Part shown: positions 36,061 to 45,495 of the stretch, piece by piece | Layout: the number at the start of each line of letters is the position of its first letter | Numbering within the stretch: the first letter of the stretch is position 1 | Origin: Lachnospiraceae bacterium | Lineage (GTDB): Bacteria; Bacillota; Clostridia; Lachnospirales; Lachnospiraceae | Assembly (NCBI GenBank): GCA_029063085.1 | Contig: JAIDOW010000026.1 | Span: forward strand, 62,001-126,000 | DNA: 64,000 nucleotides | Direction: 5' to 3' | Position numbers and translations under genes: made by a program | Notes under the pieces: generated by a model | Database searches by the model: none | Seen by the model: only the letters and a program-made list of their open reading frames with translations | Told to the model about the DNA's origin: nothing

Positions 36061-37362
36061 TTAAAAAAGCGGAATCTGAACCCTTGCCTCCACTATATCA
36101 CTCAGCTGTTCAATGTGGAAAATCCCTTGATATTCCGCTACCTTTTCTCTGACACTTTTTAACCCGATTCCATGCATTCCGCTTTTTTCCTTTCTGGATT
36201 TTGAAAAATCAATGGGACCGTTTCCTGTACTATTTGATATATTGATACATAGTAGCTTTTGATTCTGATAAATCTCTACTTCCACAAATGGTTTTTCCGT
36301 AGAATTTTCAGCTCCCTCAATTGCATTGTCAATTAAATTTCCCAACAGCCTTCCCAGATGAATTTCTGTAATGGACAATGGATGTTCTATTTTTCCCTGC
36401 ACTGAAAAATGAATCCTTCGCTGTTCCGCCTCTAACAACTTCACACTCAGTATACTATTTACCATATCATTTCCAACATCTATAAAATGCTGACTACTCT
36501 GTATCTGCTCCATTTCCTGATTCAGATACTCCCTGACCGCAGCAGTATCCTTTTCCTTCAACATGGAATCCAGACAGATAATTGTATTTTTATAATCGTG
36601 AATACTCTTCTCCCAGCGCATATATGCATTTTTTGTCTCAGACAGTGACTGCCTTAATATTTTATTGTGTAACTGAATCAGCTCCAGTTCCTTTTGCTTC
36701 TCTACCCTTTCTGTTACTGAAAACATCGTATACACTAGAAATAATACCAGTCCCACTGCAAAAACAAAATATGCCATTGTAACCATCTCCTCATACTGCC
36801 CAGTCAGATGATTCATCACAAACAGCATAGTCATAAAAATAACCAGAATACCCGTCACTATAATAATACGTATCAATTTATCATTTATCCTGATTTCCTT
36901 ATCAGACTGATACATCCTGTAACAAAGTATCACTATGAAAACCTCCACAATCTTAATAACAACCAGTGCATATACCCGCTCTGCACTCCAGTTAAAAAAT
37001 AATTCCAATTCTTTTCCTGAAAGATATCGCAGAATAAAAATAATCATCACCTCTACTGGTGAAAAAACTGCTGTGTACAATATAGTCCACAACACTGTTT
37101 TTGTAACAGATCTGCGATATATGATATACGCAATAATCATATATGCCATCAACAAAACTACTGTTTTCCACACAGATATAATCCCTGCATGATCTAATAT
37201 GTAACAGACTGTTCCCATCCCTATGGACCATCCAATAATTATTTTTCTTTTAAAAATAATTTCTGATTTTGCTAAAAAAATACCTACAAACAACAGTAGA
37301 AGATTCGCCTCTACTACATTAGTCATCCATTCCATCATTTTATATATATCCTGCTCTATCAT
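36061..37362 (-). CDS. agrC: AgrC-type sensor histidine kinase (GHKL)
   Basis: 433 residues. Six or more membrane helices occupy the first ~200, followed by a dimerisation helix with the phospho-acceptor His in KSIHDYKNTIICLDS and a GHKL ATPase with N-box LGNLIDNAIEGAEN and G-box MHGIGLKSVREKV. This is the HPK10/AgrC architecture that senses cyclic peptides. I use ATG 37362, which overlaps the regulator stop (ATGA) and has TTGGAG upstream; a TTG four codons earlier is the alternative. It is cotranscribed with the LytTR regulator. Confidence 0.93.
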   Translation of the reverse strand: MIEQDIYKMMEWMTNVVEANLLLLFVGIFLAKSEIIFKRKIIIGWSIGMGTVCYILDHAGIISVWKTVVLLMAYMIIAYIIYRRSVTKTVLWTILYTAVFSPVEVMIIFILRYLSGKELELFFNWSAERVYALVVIKIVEVFIVILCYRMYQSDKEIRINDKLIRIIIVTGILVIFMTMLFVMNHLTGQYEEMVTMAYFVFAVGLVLFLVYTMFSVTERVEKQKELELIQLHNKILRQSLSETKNAYMRWEKSIHDYKNTIICLDSMLKEKDTAAVREYLNQEMEQIQSSQHFIDVGNDMVNSILSVKLLEAEQRRIHFSVQGKIEHPLSITEIHLGRLLGNLIDNAIEGAENSTEKPFVEVEIYQNQKLLCINISNSTGNGPIDFSKSRKEKSGMHGIGLKSVREKVAEYQGIFHIEQLSDIVEARVQIPLF

Positions 37363-38075
37363 AATTTGCTCCAATACTCATAAACTGCCTTTTTTACCTC
37401 TTCTGCCCTTGTTCTGGCAATCGGAAGCTTGTCTCCATTTTTCAATGTAACGTCTAACCTGGTATGCGATTTTACATAAGCTGTATTCACCATAAGTCCA
37501 CTATGCAACAATACAAAGCTTTCACCCTCCAGCCTGCTGCCCAGTTCTTTTATTGTCATTTTCATTGCGATTGTCCTTCCATCTGCCAGATGAAAATGTA
37601 ATTTTCTTTTCCACAGCTCTGCATAAATCAAGTCGGATATCTCTATCATTTCCTCTCCATCCTCACCTGCAATCCTGATATATTTTTTCTGTTTTGATCG
37701 TATGACAGAAAATGCCGCCCTAAGTGCTAAAAACAATTCTATATCCTTTGTATCCTTTCGTATAAACCGAAAGGGCTGTACTTCAAAAGACTGAAAAACA
37801 TATTCAGGATGGGAAGAAAGAAAAATCAAAATAATATCCTTCCTTTTTTTCCTGACTTCTCTTGCCACTTCCAGTCCATTCATATCCGGCATATCAATAT
37901 CTAATATTAAAATATTCTCCCATCCCTCTGAAGCATAATCCAGATATACCCTTCCAGATTCAAAAAAACGCATGGTAATCCTCTCCCTACACCTTTTCGC
38001 TGCTTTTTCCAAATCCTTTTGTATACTTTTTCTGGAATGCTCTTCATCATCACAAACAGCTATATGGCAATCCAT
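37359..38075 (-). CDS. agrA: AgrA-type response regulator (REC-LytTR)
   Basis: 238 residues. The receiver domain has acidic CDDEEH, the phospho-acceptor Asp in ILDIDMPDMNG, and the conserved Ser/Lys in IFLSSHPE and FIRKDTK. A LytTR DNA-binding domain follows (KQKKYIRI... FVLLHSGLMVNTAYVKSH). Of three nearby ATGs I use the one nine bases after AAAGG; 38084 and 38081 are possible. It probably activates the operator upstream of agrD. Confidence 0.93.
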   Translation of the reverse strand: MDCHIAVCDDEEHSRKSIQKDLEKAAKRCRERITMRFFESGRVYLDYASEGWENILILDIDMPDMNGLEVAREVRKKRKDIILIFLSSHPEYVFQSFEVQPFRFIRKDTKDIELFLALRAAFSVIRSKQKKYIRIAGEDGEEMIEISDLIYAELWKRKLHFHLADGRTIAMKMTIKELGSRLEGESFVLLHSGLMVNTAYVKSHTRLDVTLKNGDKLPIARTRAEEVKKAVYEYWSKL

Positions 38076-38156
38076 TTCCATCATCCTTTCCGTATTTAAT
38101 TCTTTTTAGCCATATATATTGCATTTCATACCTACAATCTAACTATCTCTTATCTC

Positions 38157-38184
38157 TATATAGACTTTAACCTATTCTGAACAA
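38157..38184 (-). promoter_or_regulatory. Candidate promoter of agrA-agrC
   Basis: Minus strand TTGTTC (38179-38184), 16-bp spacer, TATATA (38157-38162). Moderate match only. Confidence 0.35.
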
Positions 38185-38475
38185 CTCCGACCAGTTTTCT
38201 ATTACTACCAACCACATTTCAATATATTGTATATTTACATTTAACACCATATGTAGAGTTTTCTCCTGTATGTATCGTTCTCAGACACCTCCTTTCTGGT
38301 TGAAGTCCCCTCTTACAGAATAGGGTTATTAAATCAATTTTGAATAGTTTATATAGTATCACTATTTTACTTTTCACAGTTCTTAATCTTTAGAATTTAA
38401 TTGTAAGAATTATATCATTTAACACTAATATTATCAATATCTATAATTAAGATATCAAAATCCCCCCGCTTTTTC
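38185..38475. other. AT-rich intergenic region between agrA and the GH94 gene
   Basis: No gene-like frame on either strand. It separates the two divergent promoters; I see no further copy of the 11-mer LytTR repeat here. Confidence 0.5.
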
Positions 38476-38504
38476 TTGTGTTTTATCGGCATTTATAATA
38501 TAAT
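38476..38504 (+). promoter_or_regulatory. Promoter of the GH94 phosphorylase gene
   Basis: TTGTGT (38476-38481), 17-bp spacer, perfect TATAAT (38499-38504). A leader of about 190 nt follows. Confidence 0.6.
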
Positions 38505-38511
38505 GTATCCA

Positions 38512-38690
38512 TACGGCTTTTTTCTAATGCAGGGAACCAGATTCAGCATATTAATTGGGGAGGTTCCGGCTTAGAAACGGGACAAGACCGCACGTAACGA
38601 AGCCTGTTTAGGAAGGAATTTCTCATATGATATTACATATCCTTCTTTTGGTTTCCGGTCTTTGCGAAACATATTAGCCCATCAAATGAA
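38512..38690 (+). ncRNA. Candidate structured leader upstream of the GH94 gene
   Basis: Complementary segments suggest a folded RNA: GGCTT with AAGCC around 38568-38603, CGGG with CCGCACG inside it, AAGACCG (38585-38591) with CGGTCTT (38656-38662), and GAAGG...ATATG with CATAT...CCTTC followed by TTTT (38612-38648), resembling a terminator. Alternative pairings are mutually exclusive, as in a riboswitch or attenuator. It matches no class I can name. Confidence 0.4.
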
Positions 38691-38701
38691 AGAGAGGTAT
38701 T

Positions 38702-41161
38702 ATGCACATGAAATTTGGTTACTTTGATGATGCCAACAAAGAATACGTCATCACATCTCCTAAGACTCCTTATCCATGGATTAACTACTTAGGAACTCAG
38801 GATTTCTTTTCATTGATTTCCAATACTGCAGGAGGTTACAGTTTTTACAAGGACGCACGTCTTAGAAGAATTACCCGCTACCGTTACAACAATGTTCCGG
38901 TTGATATGGGTGGGCGTTACTTTTATATTAACGAAGCTGGAACTGTCTGGAATCCTGGCTGGTCACCGGTTAAGACTGAATTAGATTCCTATGAGTGCCG
39001 CCATGGTATGGGATATACCCAGATTACCGGTAAAAAGAATGACTTAGAGGCAAAAGTTACTTTTTTTGTCCCTCAGGATTTTAAAGGCGAGGTTCAGAAG
39101 GTTACATTAACTAATACAGGTTCTGCCAAGAAAGAATTTACGTTCTTTTCTTTCCTGGAATGGTGTCTGTGGAATGCAGAAGATGATTCTACAAACTTCC
39201 AGAGAAACTTTAATACAGGCGAAGTAGAAGTGGAAGGTTCTACCCTGTTCCATAAGACAGAATACAAAGAACGTCGTGATCATTTTGCATTCTATACTGT
39301 AAATGCAGATATCGACGGATATGATTGTGATAGAGAAACTTTCATGGGGCTTTATAACGGATTTGGCAATCCTCAGGCTGTTATGGCTGGCAAATCCAAT
39401 AATTCCAAAGCTGACGGCTGGTCACCAATTGCTTCCCACAGCATCAATGTTTCATTAGACGCCGGAGAAAGTAAAGATTATGTATTTATCCTAGGTTATG
39501 TGGAAAATGGAGATGATAAGTGGAATGCAGACGGTTCCATGAAGAAGGATACCGCTTATGCTATGATCGAGCAGTTCAACTCTGCTGAAAAAGCGGACAA
39601 AGCATTGGCTGATCTGAAAGCCAGCTGGGAAGAACTTCTTTCCAAATATACGGTTAAAACACCTGACGAGAAGGTTGACAGAATGGTTAACATCTGGAAC
39701 CAGTATCAGTGTATGGTAACCTTCAATATGTCACGTTCCGCTTCCTATTTCGAGAGCGGTATTGGACGTGGAATGGGCTTCCGTGATTCCAATCAGGATT
39801 TACTTGGTTTCGTTCACCAGATTCCTGACAGAGCAAGAGAAAGAATCTTAGACCTTGCTGCAACTCAGTTTGAAGACGGAGGCTGCTTCCATCAGTATCA
39901 GCCGCTTACAAAGAAGGGCAACGATGCTGTCGGTGGCGATTTTTCTGACGATCCGTTGTGGATGATTCTTTCTACCGCAGCTTACATTAAGGAAACAGGT
40001 GATTATTCTATCTTAGACGAGAATGTTCCTTATAGAAATGATGAGTCACTGGCTCAGCCTATGATGCATCATTTACAGCAGTCTTTCTACCGTGTTGTTA
40101 ACAATGTAGGACCTCACGGTTTACCGCTTTCTATGAGAGCTGACTGGAATGACTGTCTGAATCTGTCATGCTTCTCAAGTACTCCTGGTGAAAGCTTCCA
40201 GACATGGACTTCTCCTAAGTATGGCGATGACAAATATTCAAAGGTTGCTGAATCACTATTTGTAGCTACCTTATTCTGCTATGCAGGTCCTGAATATGTT
40301 GCTCTCTGTAAAAAGAAGGGAATGGATGACAAGGCTGCTGCTGCACAGGCAGAAATTGACAAAATGAAAGAAAATATTATTGAGCATGGATTTGACGGCG
40401 AATGGTTCTTACGTGCTTATGATGACTTTGGTAAAAAAGTCGGCTCCAATGAATGTGAAGAAGGCAAGATATTCATTGAACCTCAAGGCTTTGCTGTTAT
40501 GGCTGAGATTGGCAAGGACAAAGGCTATGATATCAAGACACTGAACAGCATTGATAAATGGTTAAACTGTGAGCATGGTCTGGTATTAAACCAGCCTGCA
40601 TTTACCAAATACTTTATTGAATACGGTGAGATTTCCACTTATCCGGCAGGCTACAAGGAGAACGCAGGTATCTTCTGTCACAACAATGCATGGATTATCT
40701 GTGCAGAAGCTTATGCAGGTCGTGGAGATAAGGCATTTGAATATTATTCAAAGATTGCTCCTGCATTCCGTGAAGAAAAATATTCAGACCTTCACAGAAC
40801 AGAGCCTTATGTATATGCACAGATGATTGCCGGTAAAGATGCAGGTCGTCACGGCGAGGCTAAGAACTCTTGGCTGACCGGTACTGCTGCATGGAACTTT
40901 GTAGCGATTTCACAGTATATTTTAGGTATTATCCCTGACTATGACGGATTGAAAGTAGATCCTTCCATTCCTGCTGCATGGGATGGCTTCAAGGCTTCCA
41001 GAACCTTCCGTGGTGATGTGTTTGATATTACAATCACAAATCCTGACCATGTATGCAAGGGTATCAAGAGTGTAACTGTTGACGGTAATGCAATCGACGG
41101 TAATGTCCTTCCTGTATTTGGAGATGGAAAGACTCATACTGTAGAAGTTGTAATGGGTTAA
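38702..41161 (+). CDS. GH94 glycoside phosphorylase (cellobiose phosphorylase type)
   Basis: An 819-residue cytoplasmic enzyme that splits a beta-glucan disaccharide with phosphate to glucose 1-phosphate plus sugar. Sequence is typical throughout: N-terminal [16 protein letters not shown], the substrate/phosphate region [18 protein letters not shown] and the general-acid Asp in [10 protein letters not shown] (about residue 484), then [11 protein letters not shown]. Cellobiose is the likeliest substrate. ATG 38702 or 38708 are both possible after GAGAGG. A strong terminator follows, so it is monocistronic. Control may involve the structured leader. Confidence 0.95.
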   Translation: MHMKFGYFDDANKEYVITSPKTPYPWINYLGTQDFFSLISNTAGGYSFYKDARLRRITRYRYNNVPVDMGGRYFYINEAGTVWNPGWSPVKTELDSYECRHGMGYTQITGKKNDLEAKVTFFVPQDFKGEVQKVTLTNTGSAKKEFTFFSFLEWCLWNAEDDSTNFQRNFNTGEVEVEGSTLFHKTEYKERRDHFAFYTVNADIDGYDCDRETFMGLYNGFGNPQAVMAGKSNNSKADGWSPIASHSINVSLDAGESKDYVFILGYVENGDDKWNADGSMKKDTAYAMIEQFNSAEKADKALADLKASWEELLSKYTVKTPDEKVDRMVNIWNQYQCMVTFNMSRSASYFESGIGRGMGFRDSNQDLLGFVHQIPDRARERILDLAATQFEDGGCFHQYQPLTKKGNDAVGGDFSDDPLWMILSTAAYIKETGDYSILDENVPYRNDESLAQPMMHHLQQSFYRVVNNVGPHGLPLSMRADWNDCLNLSCFSSTPGESFQTWTSPKYGDDKYSKVAESLFVATLFCYAGPEYVALCKKKGMDDKAAAAQAEIDKMKENIIEHGFDGEWFLRAYDDFGKKVGSNECEEGKIFIEPQGFAVMAEIGKDKGYDIKTLNSIDKWLNCEHGLVLNQPAFTKYFIEYGEISTYPAGYKENAGIFCHNNAWIICAEAYAGRGDKAFEYYSKIAPAFREEKYSDLHRTEPYVYAQMIAGKDAGRHGEAKNSWLTGTAAWNFVAISQYILGIIPDYDGLKVDPSIPAAWDGFKASRTFRGDVFDITITNPDHVCKGIKSVTVDGNAIDGNVLPVFGDGKTHTVEVVMG

Positions 41162-41177
41162 TTAAAAAAACCTTGGG

Positions 41178-41219
41178 GGCTGCCGCACGAAAATATATCT
41201 TTAATGCGGCAGCCTTTTT
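41178..41219 (+). terminator. Terminator of the GH94 gene
   Basis: GGCTGCCGCA pairs perfectly with TGCGGCAGCC across a 17-nt loop, then TTTTT. Confidence 0.9.
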
Positions 41220-41333
41220 ATGTAAGTACTCATGGAAGTCAATAACTTCGCTGCAAGCAACGGGCATCAAGCTTGCAAAGCAATTGATTCCGTTTGCCAA
41301 AATAAAGTTAATTATAAGAGAGGAGAAAATATT

Positions 41334-41993
41334 ATGAAAAGTATGAAAAAATTATCAGTATTATTTTTATTATCCTGTATGATCACATGTTTTGCCACCG
41401 GCTGTACTGCCAGCTTTGATGCCAGCGGTTATGTAAAAGCCTGTCTGGATTCCAACACCCACGGAGAATTTGACAAATATGCAGAGATAACCTCTTCCTC
41501 TGTGGAAGAAGTAGAAGCAATCTATAATCAAGGAATTGATTCGGAAATTGCTTATTTAGATGCTTACAATATCAGTGCTGAGAGAAAAGAGGAGTTCCGT
41601 ACCTTGTTTGTGGATATCTACAAAAACTTCAAATATGAAGTTGGTGAGGCGACCAAAAATGATGATGGTTCTTACTCTGTACCGGTAACTACTTACAAAT
41701 TGCAGATTTTCAAAGATATGATGGCAGAGGGAGAGAAGCACCTTACCGATTATGCCCAGGCAGAGGTTGATGCCGGAAGAGCCCCCACTCAGGAACAGCT
41801 TGAAGAAGAAGCCCTGAATTATATGTATGATGCCGTGAAGACCAATCTTTCTGCTCTGGAATATGGAGAACCCGCAACGGTTACCGTCACTGTATCTCCT
41901 TCCAAACAGGGTTCGCAAACCGTATATACAGTGAGTCAGACAGAATTACAGTCATTATTAGAATCATTCATTGACATTGAAAATGCTCAGTAG
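41334..41993 (+). CDS. Predicted lipoprotein, unknown function
   Basis: A 219-residue precursor. The signal peptide ends in a lipobox-like FATGC (Cys about residue 22), so it is likely anchored outside the membrane. The mature part is acidic and helical (DASGYVKACLDSNTHGEFDKYAE near its start), with the low-complexity tail typical of DUF5105-like lipoproteins, though I am not certain of the family. AGGAG precedes the ATG. Confidence 0.8.
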   Translation: MKSMKKLSVLFLLSCMITCFATGCTASFDASGYVKACLDSNTHGEFDKYAEITSSSVEEVEAIYNQGIDSEIAYLDAYNISAERKEEFRTLFVDIYKNFKYEVGEATKNDDGSYSVPVTTYKLQIFKDMMAEGEKHLTDYAQAEVDAGRAPTQEQLEEEALNYMYDAVKTNLSALEYGEPATVTVTVSPSKQGSQTVYTVSQTELQSLLESFIDIENAQ

Positions 41994-42072
41994 TCAAATA
42001 CCCCGCAGTAGCTAATATCCGTACAGACACTTCTATGCGATTTGTGCTGTATGCGGGACAAAGGAAAGTATC

Positions 42073-42246
42073 ATGGATTTATGCGAACAATGTGTACATT
42101 ATATATATGATGAGGAATGGGAATGTTATTCCTGCGATGTCAATCTGGACGAAGACGATATGGTAAAATTCCTACAGGGAAGAAATACAAACTGCTCTTT
42201 CTTCCGGCTGGATGATGAATACGGCATTGTCCGGCATCAAATGTAA
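42073..42246 (+). CDS. Small Cys-rich protein (DUF6472 type)
   Basis: A 57-residue protein, MDLCEQCVHYIYDEEWECYS then CDVNLDEDDM and CSFFRLDDEYGIVRHQM. A CxxC pair plus three more cysteines suggests a small zinc-binding fold. The pattern matches what I recall as DUF6472 from Lachnospiraceae. AAGGAAAG lies upstream of the ATG. It ends at a strong terminator. Confidence 0.8.
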   Translation: MDLCEQCVHYIYDEEWECYSCDVNLDEDDMVKFLQGRNTNCSFFRLDDEYGIVRHQM

Positions 42247-42263
42247 ATTACCTCAGACACAAA

Positions 42264-42320
42264 AACAGGGAATGTTGCACTAAAATTTTTCAATTTACTT
42301 TTAGTGCAACATTCCCTGTT
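42264..42320. terminator. Bidirectional terminator, perfect 22-bp stem
   Basis: AACAGGGAATGTTGCACTAA begins the left arm; the right arm is its exact complement, with a 13-nt loop and A-run/T-run flanks. It lies between the rightward DUF6472 gene and leftward acpP. Confidence 0.95.
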
Positions 42321-42364
42321 TTTTCTTATCATTACATTATGGCTTTTCCCACTGCTATGACAGC

Positions 42365-42598
42365 CTAAGCCTCCACACCGTGTGCCTTTAAGTATTCAAT
42401 CACATCTTCTACCGTAGCAATATTCTCTAATTCCTCTGAAGGAATCTCCACATCATACTCCTCCTCCAAAGCCATAACCAACTCAAATAAATCCAGAGAA
42501 TCTGCTCCTAAATCTTCTTTAAAATTAGAAGTTAACTCAATTTCACTTTCGTCTACGCTAAGCTGCTCAGCGATGATTTCTCTCATCTTTTCTAACAT
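42365..42598 (-). CDS. acpP: Acyl carrier protein
   Basis: A 77-residue acidic protein. Phosphopantetheine attaches to Ser in the motif [11 protein letters not shown]. Start MLEKMREII has AAGGAG upstream; an earlier ATG is not needed. It stands alone rather than in a fab cluster, under a near-consensus promoter. Confidence 0.95.
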   Translation of the reverse strand: MLEKMREIIAEQLSVDESEIELTSNFKEDLGADSLDLFELVMALEEEYDVEIPSEELENIATVEDVIEYLKAHGVEA

Positions 42599-42663
42599 AA
42601 TAATAATCTCCTTTATCTTCATTATTCTTGGTCACTATATATCTGACCGTCGCTATCAAAGAA

Positions 42664-42692
42664 AATATACAACATGATATATGGCATGTCAA
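42664..42692 (-). promoter_or_regulatory. Promoter of acpP
   Basis: Minus strand TTGACA (42687-42692), 17-bp spacer, TATATT (42664-42669). Confidence 0.8.
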
Positions 42693-42785
42693 GTTTTCCT
42701 TGTAAAAAATATGTATTTTTACCAATTTTTTTACATATTCAACTACAGTCTATAAAAAATCAGTTTTGAAACACGTTTTTTCTCC

Positions 42786-44846
42786 CTATCTGACATTTTC
42801 CACACCATAGTACAATTGATTGAATTCTTCTAGCGGCATCGGCTTTGCAAAGAAAAATCCTTGTGCCACATCACAGGAAGAGGACTTCAGAAATTCTACA
42901 TGCTCTTTGGTCTCCACACCCTCAGCAACTACACTTAACTTTAAATCCTTTGCCATGGCAATTGTATGGCTGATTACAATCTTCCCCTTATCTGTTGCTA
43001 ATTTCTTATCCAGAAAATCCTTATCAATCTTGATAGTATCCACTGGAATATGACGAATCATATTAAGAGAGGAATATCCTGCCCCAAAATCATCTACTTC
43101 TAACCGGAATCCCATTTCCTGTAATTCGGTAAGTACCTCATACAAATCCTCAGAATCGTAAAAAAAAGTTTCCGTAATCTCTAACGTCAAATAAGAAGTA
43201 GGAATACCATATTTCTGTATCAGATGCTTCCAAACTTTTACCAGATTATTATTTTTAATATGGTATCTGGAAATATTCACCGATAACGGCACCGGTACTT
43301 TTCCTTCTGACTGCCAGTTTGCCAATGTCTTACAGGCTTCCTCCCACATATATTCATCCAGCCTTAAAATAAACCCATTGCGTTCAAACAGCGGGATAAA
43401 ATCATTCGGCTGAATCAAACCTTTAACGGGATGCTTCCATCGTGACAATACTTCAGCCCCACAAATTTGCCCTGTGATCAGATCATATTTCGGCTGCAAA
43501 TACATCAAAAACTGTTTATCTGATATCGCCAGATTCATATCCTGTTCAATTTCTGTAGTCTTGATAATCTCCGCCCGGTACTGTTCATCATAGAAGGCAC
43601 AAAAATTCATTGCACTTCCCTTAACTGTTCTTGCTGCAAGCGTTGCTCTGTCACACATCAGATTAATCGGTATCGAAACATCATTCACCAGATAAATTCC
43701 AAATGTTGTATTAATATCAAAAGAAAATTCATTCCGATAAATCCCTTTTCTCAATTTTTCAATTAACTTGATAATGTCTCCCCGCTTACTATAGGAAATA
43801 CAAAAAAAGAACATATCCGAATGCACCCGGCAATAAAGTGCATCCACAGGAAGCTTCTCCTTGATAACCGATGCAACATGTTTTAATACATCATCCCCTG
43901 TTTCCATTCCAAATAAATCATTAATTAATTTGAATTTATCAATATCAAAGGAAACAATAGCATACTTATCGCTCTCTTGTTCCAGTAACTGGCAGCCAGC
44001 ATCAATATAAAACCGATTCACATTAGGCAGACTCGTAAGTATATCAAATTGTGAACGATATTTTAATGTCTCATAAGACTTTGTAATATCGTCTACATCC
44101 TTCAATGTCCCAATCACACGAATCAGCTCTTCATTCTCATTACGAATAAACTGTACACAGATCCGATACCAGTTAACCTTTCCATCTGCCTCAACAAAAC
44201 GACACGTAACCTCCCTAAAATCATCCTCCCTATTCAGGAACATCATCTCATAAATCTCAACATCTTCTGCATAAATCAATGCTCTTGTTTTCTCACTGCT
44301 TAAAAAATCAATATCTTCTATATCTTCAATCCCAAATTTCTCTTTAAATAAAGGAGATGTGTAAGAAGTTCTTTTCTCGTAATTGTATTCAAACACCATT
44401 GTCCCAAGCTGGCTAACTACTGTCTGGTAAAGCTCACCTGACAATCTTAACCGCTCCTCATATGGTTCGGACGCCATACTTTTGCGCATCCTGGCCAATA
44501 AAAGAGCTTCCGAATCCAATACTGTACAAAGAACTACATTAGTACCATCTTCCCATATCAAACCATTCGCTTTCATACTAACTTTCATATCATAGGATTC
44601 CAGATATCTATCCGCAAAATATTCCTGTCCTTCCTGTAATCCTAAAAACGGACAATCCAGACAAGGTGTTTGTTTCATCTCTACTCCTTCAAAACAGGTT
44701 AACGATACCATCCCATCCCCAAATATTGCTTTTGCTTTTGGATTTGCATATATGATTTGGAAATCATCCTTTGAAAACACAAACAATGCCTGTTCGGATA
44801 AATCCAGAATCCGGTAAGCAAGTCCTTTTGCCTGATCCTTCTCCAT
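42786..44846 (-). CDS. PAS-GGDEF-EAL protein, probable c-di-GMP phosphodiesterase
   Basis: 686 residues with two PAS-like domains (about 15-70 and 140-260), a GGDEF-fold domain (about 285-415) and an EAL domain (about 430-675). The cyclase motif is degenerate: RVHSDMFFF replaces the usual RxGGDEF, so synthesis of c-di-GMP is unlikely. EAL catalytic features are all present (AEVLSRW, SVNISRYH, LEITET, VDDFGAGYSS, IKIDKDFL, VAEGVET, QGFFFAKP). It probably hydrolyses c-di-GMP, with GGDEF as a sensor. No membrane segment. GAGG supports the start. Confidence 0.92.
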   Translation of the reverse strand: MEKDQAKGLAYRILDLSEQALFVFSKDDFQIIYANPKAKAIFGDGMVSLTCFEGVEMKQTPCLDCPFLGLQEGQEYFADRYLESYDMKVSMKANGLIWEDGTNVVLCTVLDSEALLLARMRKSMASEPYEERLRLSGELYQTVVSQLGTMVFEYNYEKRTSYTSPLFKEKFGIEDIEDIDFLSSEKTRALIYAEDVEIYEMMFLNREDDFREVTCRFVEADGKVNWYRICVQFIRNENEELIRVIGTLKDVDDITKSYETLKYRSQFDILTSLPNVNRFYIDAGCQLLEQESDKYAIVSFDIDKFKLINDLFGMETGDDVLKHVASVIKEKLPVDALYCRVHSDMFFFCISYSKRGDIIKLIEKLRKGIYRNEFSFDINTTFGIYLVNDVSIPINLMCDRATLAARTVKGSAMNFCAFYDEQYRAEIIKTTEIEQDMNLAISDKQFLMYLQPKYDLITGQICGAEVLSRWKHPVKGLIQPNDFIPLFERNGFILRLDEYMWEEACKTLANWQSEGKVPVPLSVNISRYHIKNNNLVKVWKHLIQKYGIPTSYLTLEITETFFYDSEDLYEVLTELQEMGFRLEVDDFGAGYSSLNMIRHIPVDTIKIDKDFLDKKLATDKGKIVISHTIAMAKDLKLSVVAEGVETKEHVEFLKSSSCDVAQGFFFAKPMPLEEFNQLYYGVENVR

Positions 44847-44974
44847 AATCTACCTCATTTTCACCGAAAATTTCAGTATACTTTCCATTAATCCTAATTA
44901 TCCCCTGCACTTCTATAAGTCAATCTCTGCCTTATCATTCATTGCACAACTTATACGTTCATTATAGCACATCC

Positions 44975-45004
44975 TTGACATTTTACAAGAATTCGTTGTA
45001 TAAT
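44975..45004 (+). promoter_or_regulatory. Promoter of the PerR-like gene
   Basis: Perfect TTGACA (44975-44980) and TATAAT (44999-45004) with an 18-bp spacer. Confidence 0.85.
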
Positions 45005-45009
45005 AAAAA

Positions 45010-45024
45010 TAATAATCATTACTA
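45010..45024. promoter_or_regulatory. Fur/PerR box at the transcription start
   Basis: TAATAATCATTACTA matches 11 of 14 positions of both the Fur and PerR 7-1-7 consensus. Lying across the start site, it predicts autorepression. Confidence 0.6.
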
Positions 45025-45044
45025 TTTTATTTGGAGGTAATAGC

Positions 45045-45449
45045 ATGGCAGAACAAGCCACTTTGAAACGCAGCAGACAGCGGGAAGCTATTATGGCATT
45101 CTTAAAAACAAGAAAAGATCATCCCACTGCTGATACTGTTTATCAGGAGATTCGTAATATTATTCCTAATATAAGTTTAGGTACAGTTTACCGTAATCTC
45201 TCCCTTCTTTCTGACCGCGGTGAAATTTTACGGCTTCCCTGCGATGGAAAGGTTGACCGGTTTGACGCTGACACACATCCACACTATCATTTTATATGTA
45301 TGGAATGTGGCTGTGTTCAGGATATTGAATTTCCCTACACAAGGCAGATCGATCTAGCAGCGAACCAGAAATTTGATGGCATTATAACAAAACATAATCT
45401 TCTTTTTGAAGGATTATGCCGGGATTGCTCCTGCAAAACAGAGATATAA
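45045..45449 (+). CDS. perR: Fur-family regulator, PerR-like
   Basis: 134 residues. Winged helix (DTVYQEIRNIIPNISLGTVYRNLSLL) then the metal-binding dimerisation domain. The regulatory site resembles PerR: His in KDHPTADTVY, Asp in DRFDADTHPHYHF, and Asp rather than Glu after the first zinc pair (CMECGCVQDIEF). Structural zinc cysteines are CMEC and CRDCSC. PerR senses peroxide through Fe-catalysed His oxidation. A box at its own promoter suggests autoregulation. Confidence 0.88.
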   Translation: MAEQATLKRSRQREAIMAFLKTRKDHPTADTVYQEIRNIIPNISLGTVYRNLSLLSDRGEILRLPCDGKVDRFDADTHPHYHFICMECGCVQDIEFPYTRQIDLAANQKFDGIITKHNLLFEGLCRDCSCKTEI

Positions 45450-45450
45450 A

Positions 45451-45490
45451 AATTACCGCATTCAGGAACCGAATGCGGTAATTTTATAAC
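45451..45490. terminator. Terminator after the PerR-like gene
   Basis: AATTACCGCATTC and GAATGCGGTAATT form a perfect 13-bp stem with a 7-nt loop and T-rich flank; it also faces the leftward SpoIIQ-like gene. Confidence 0.85.
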
Positions 45491-45495
45491 TTTTT

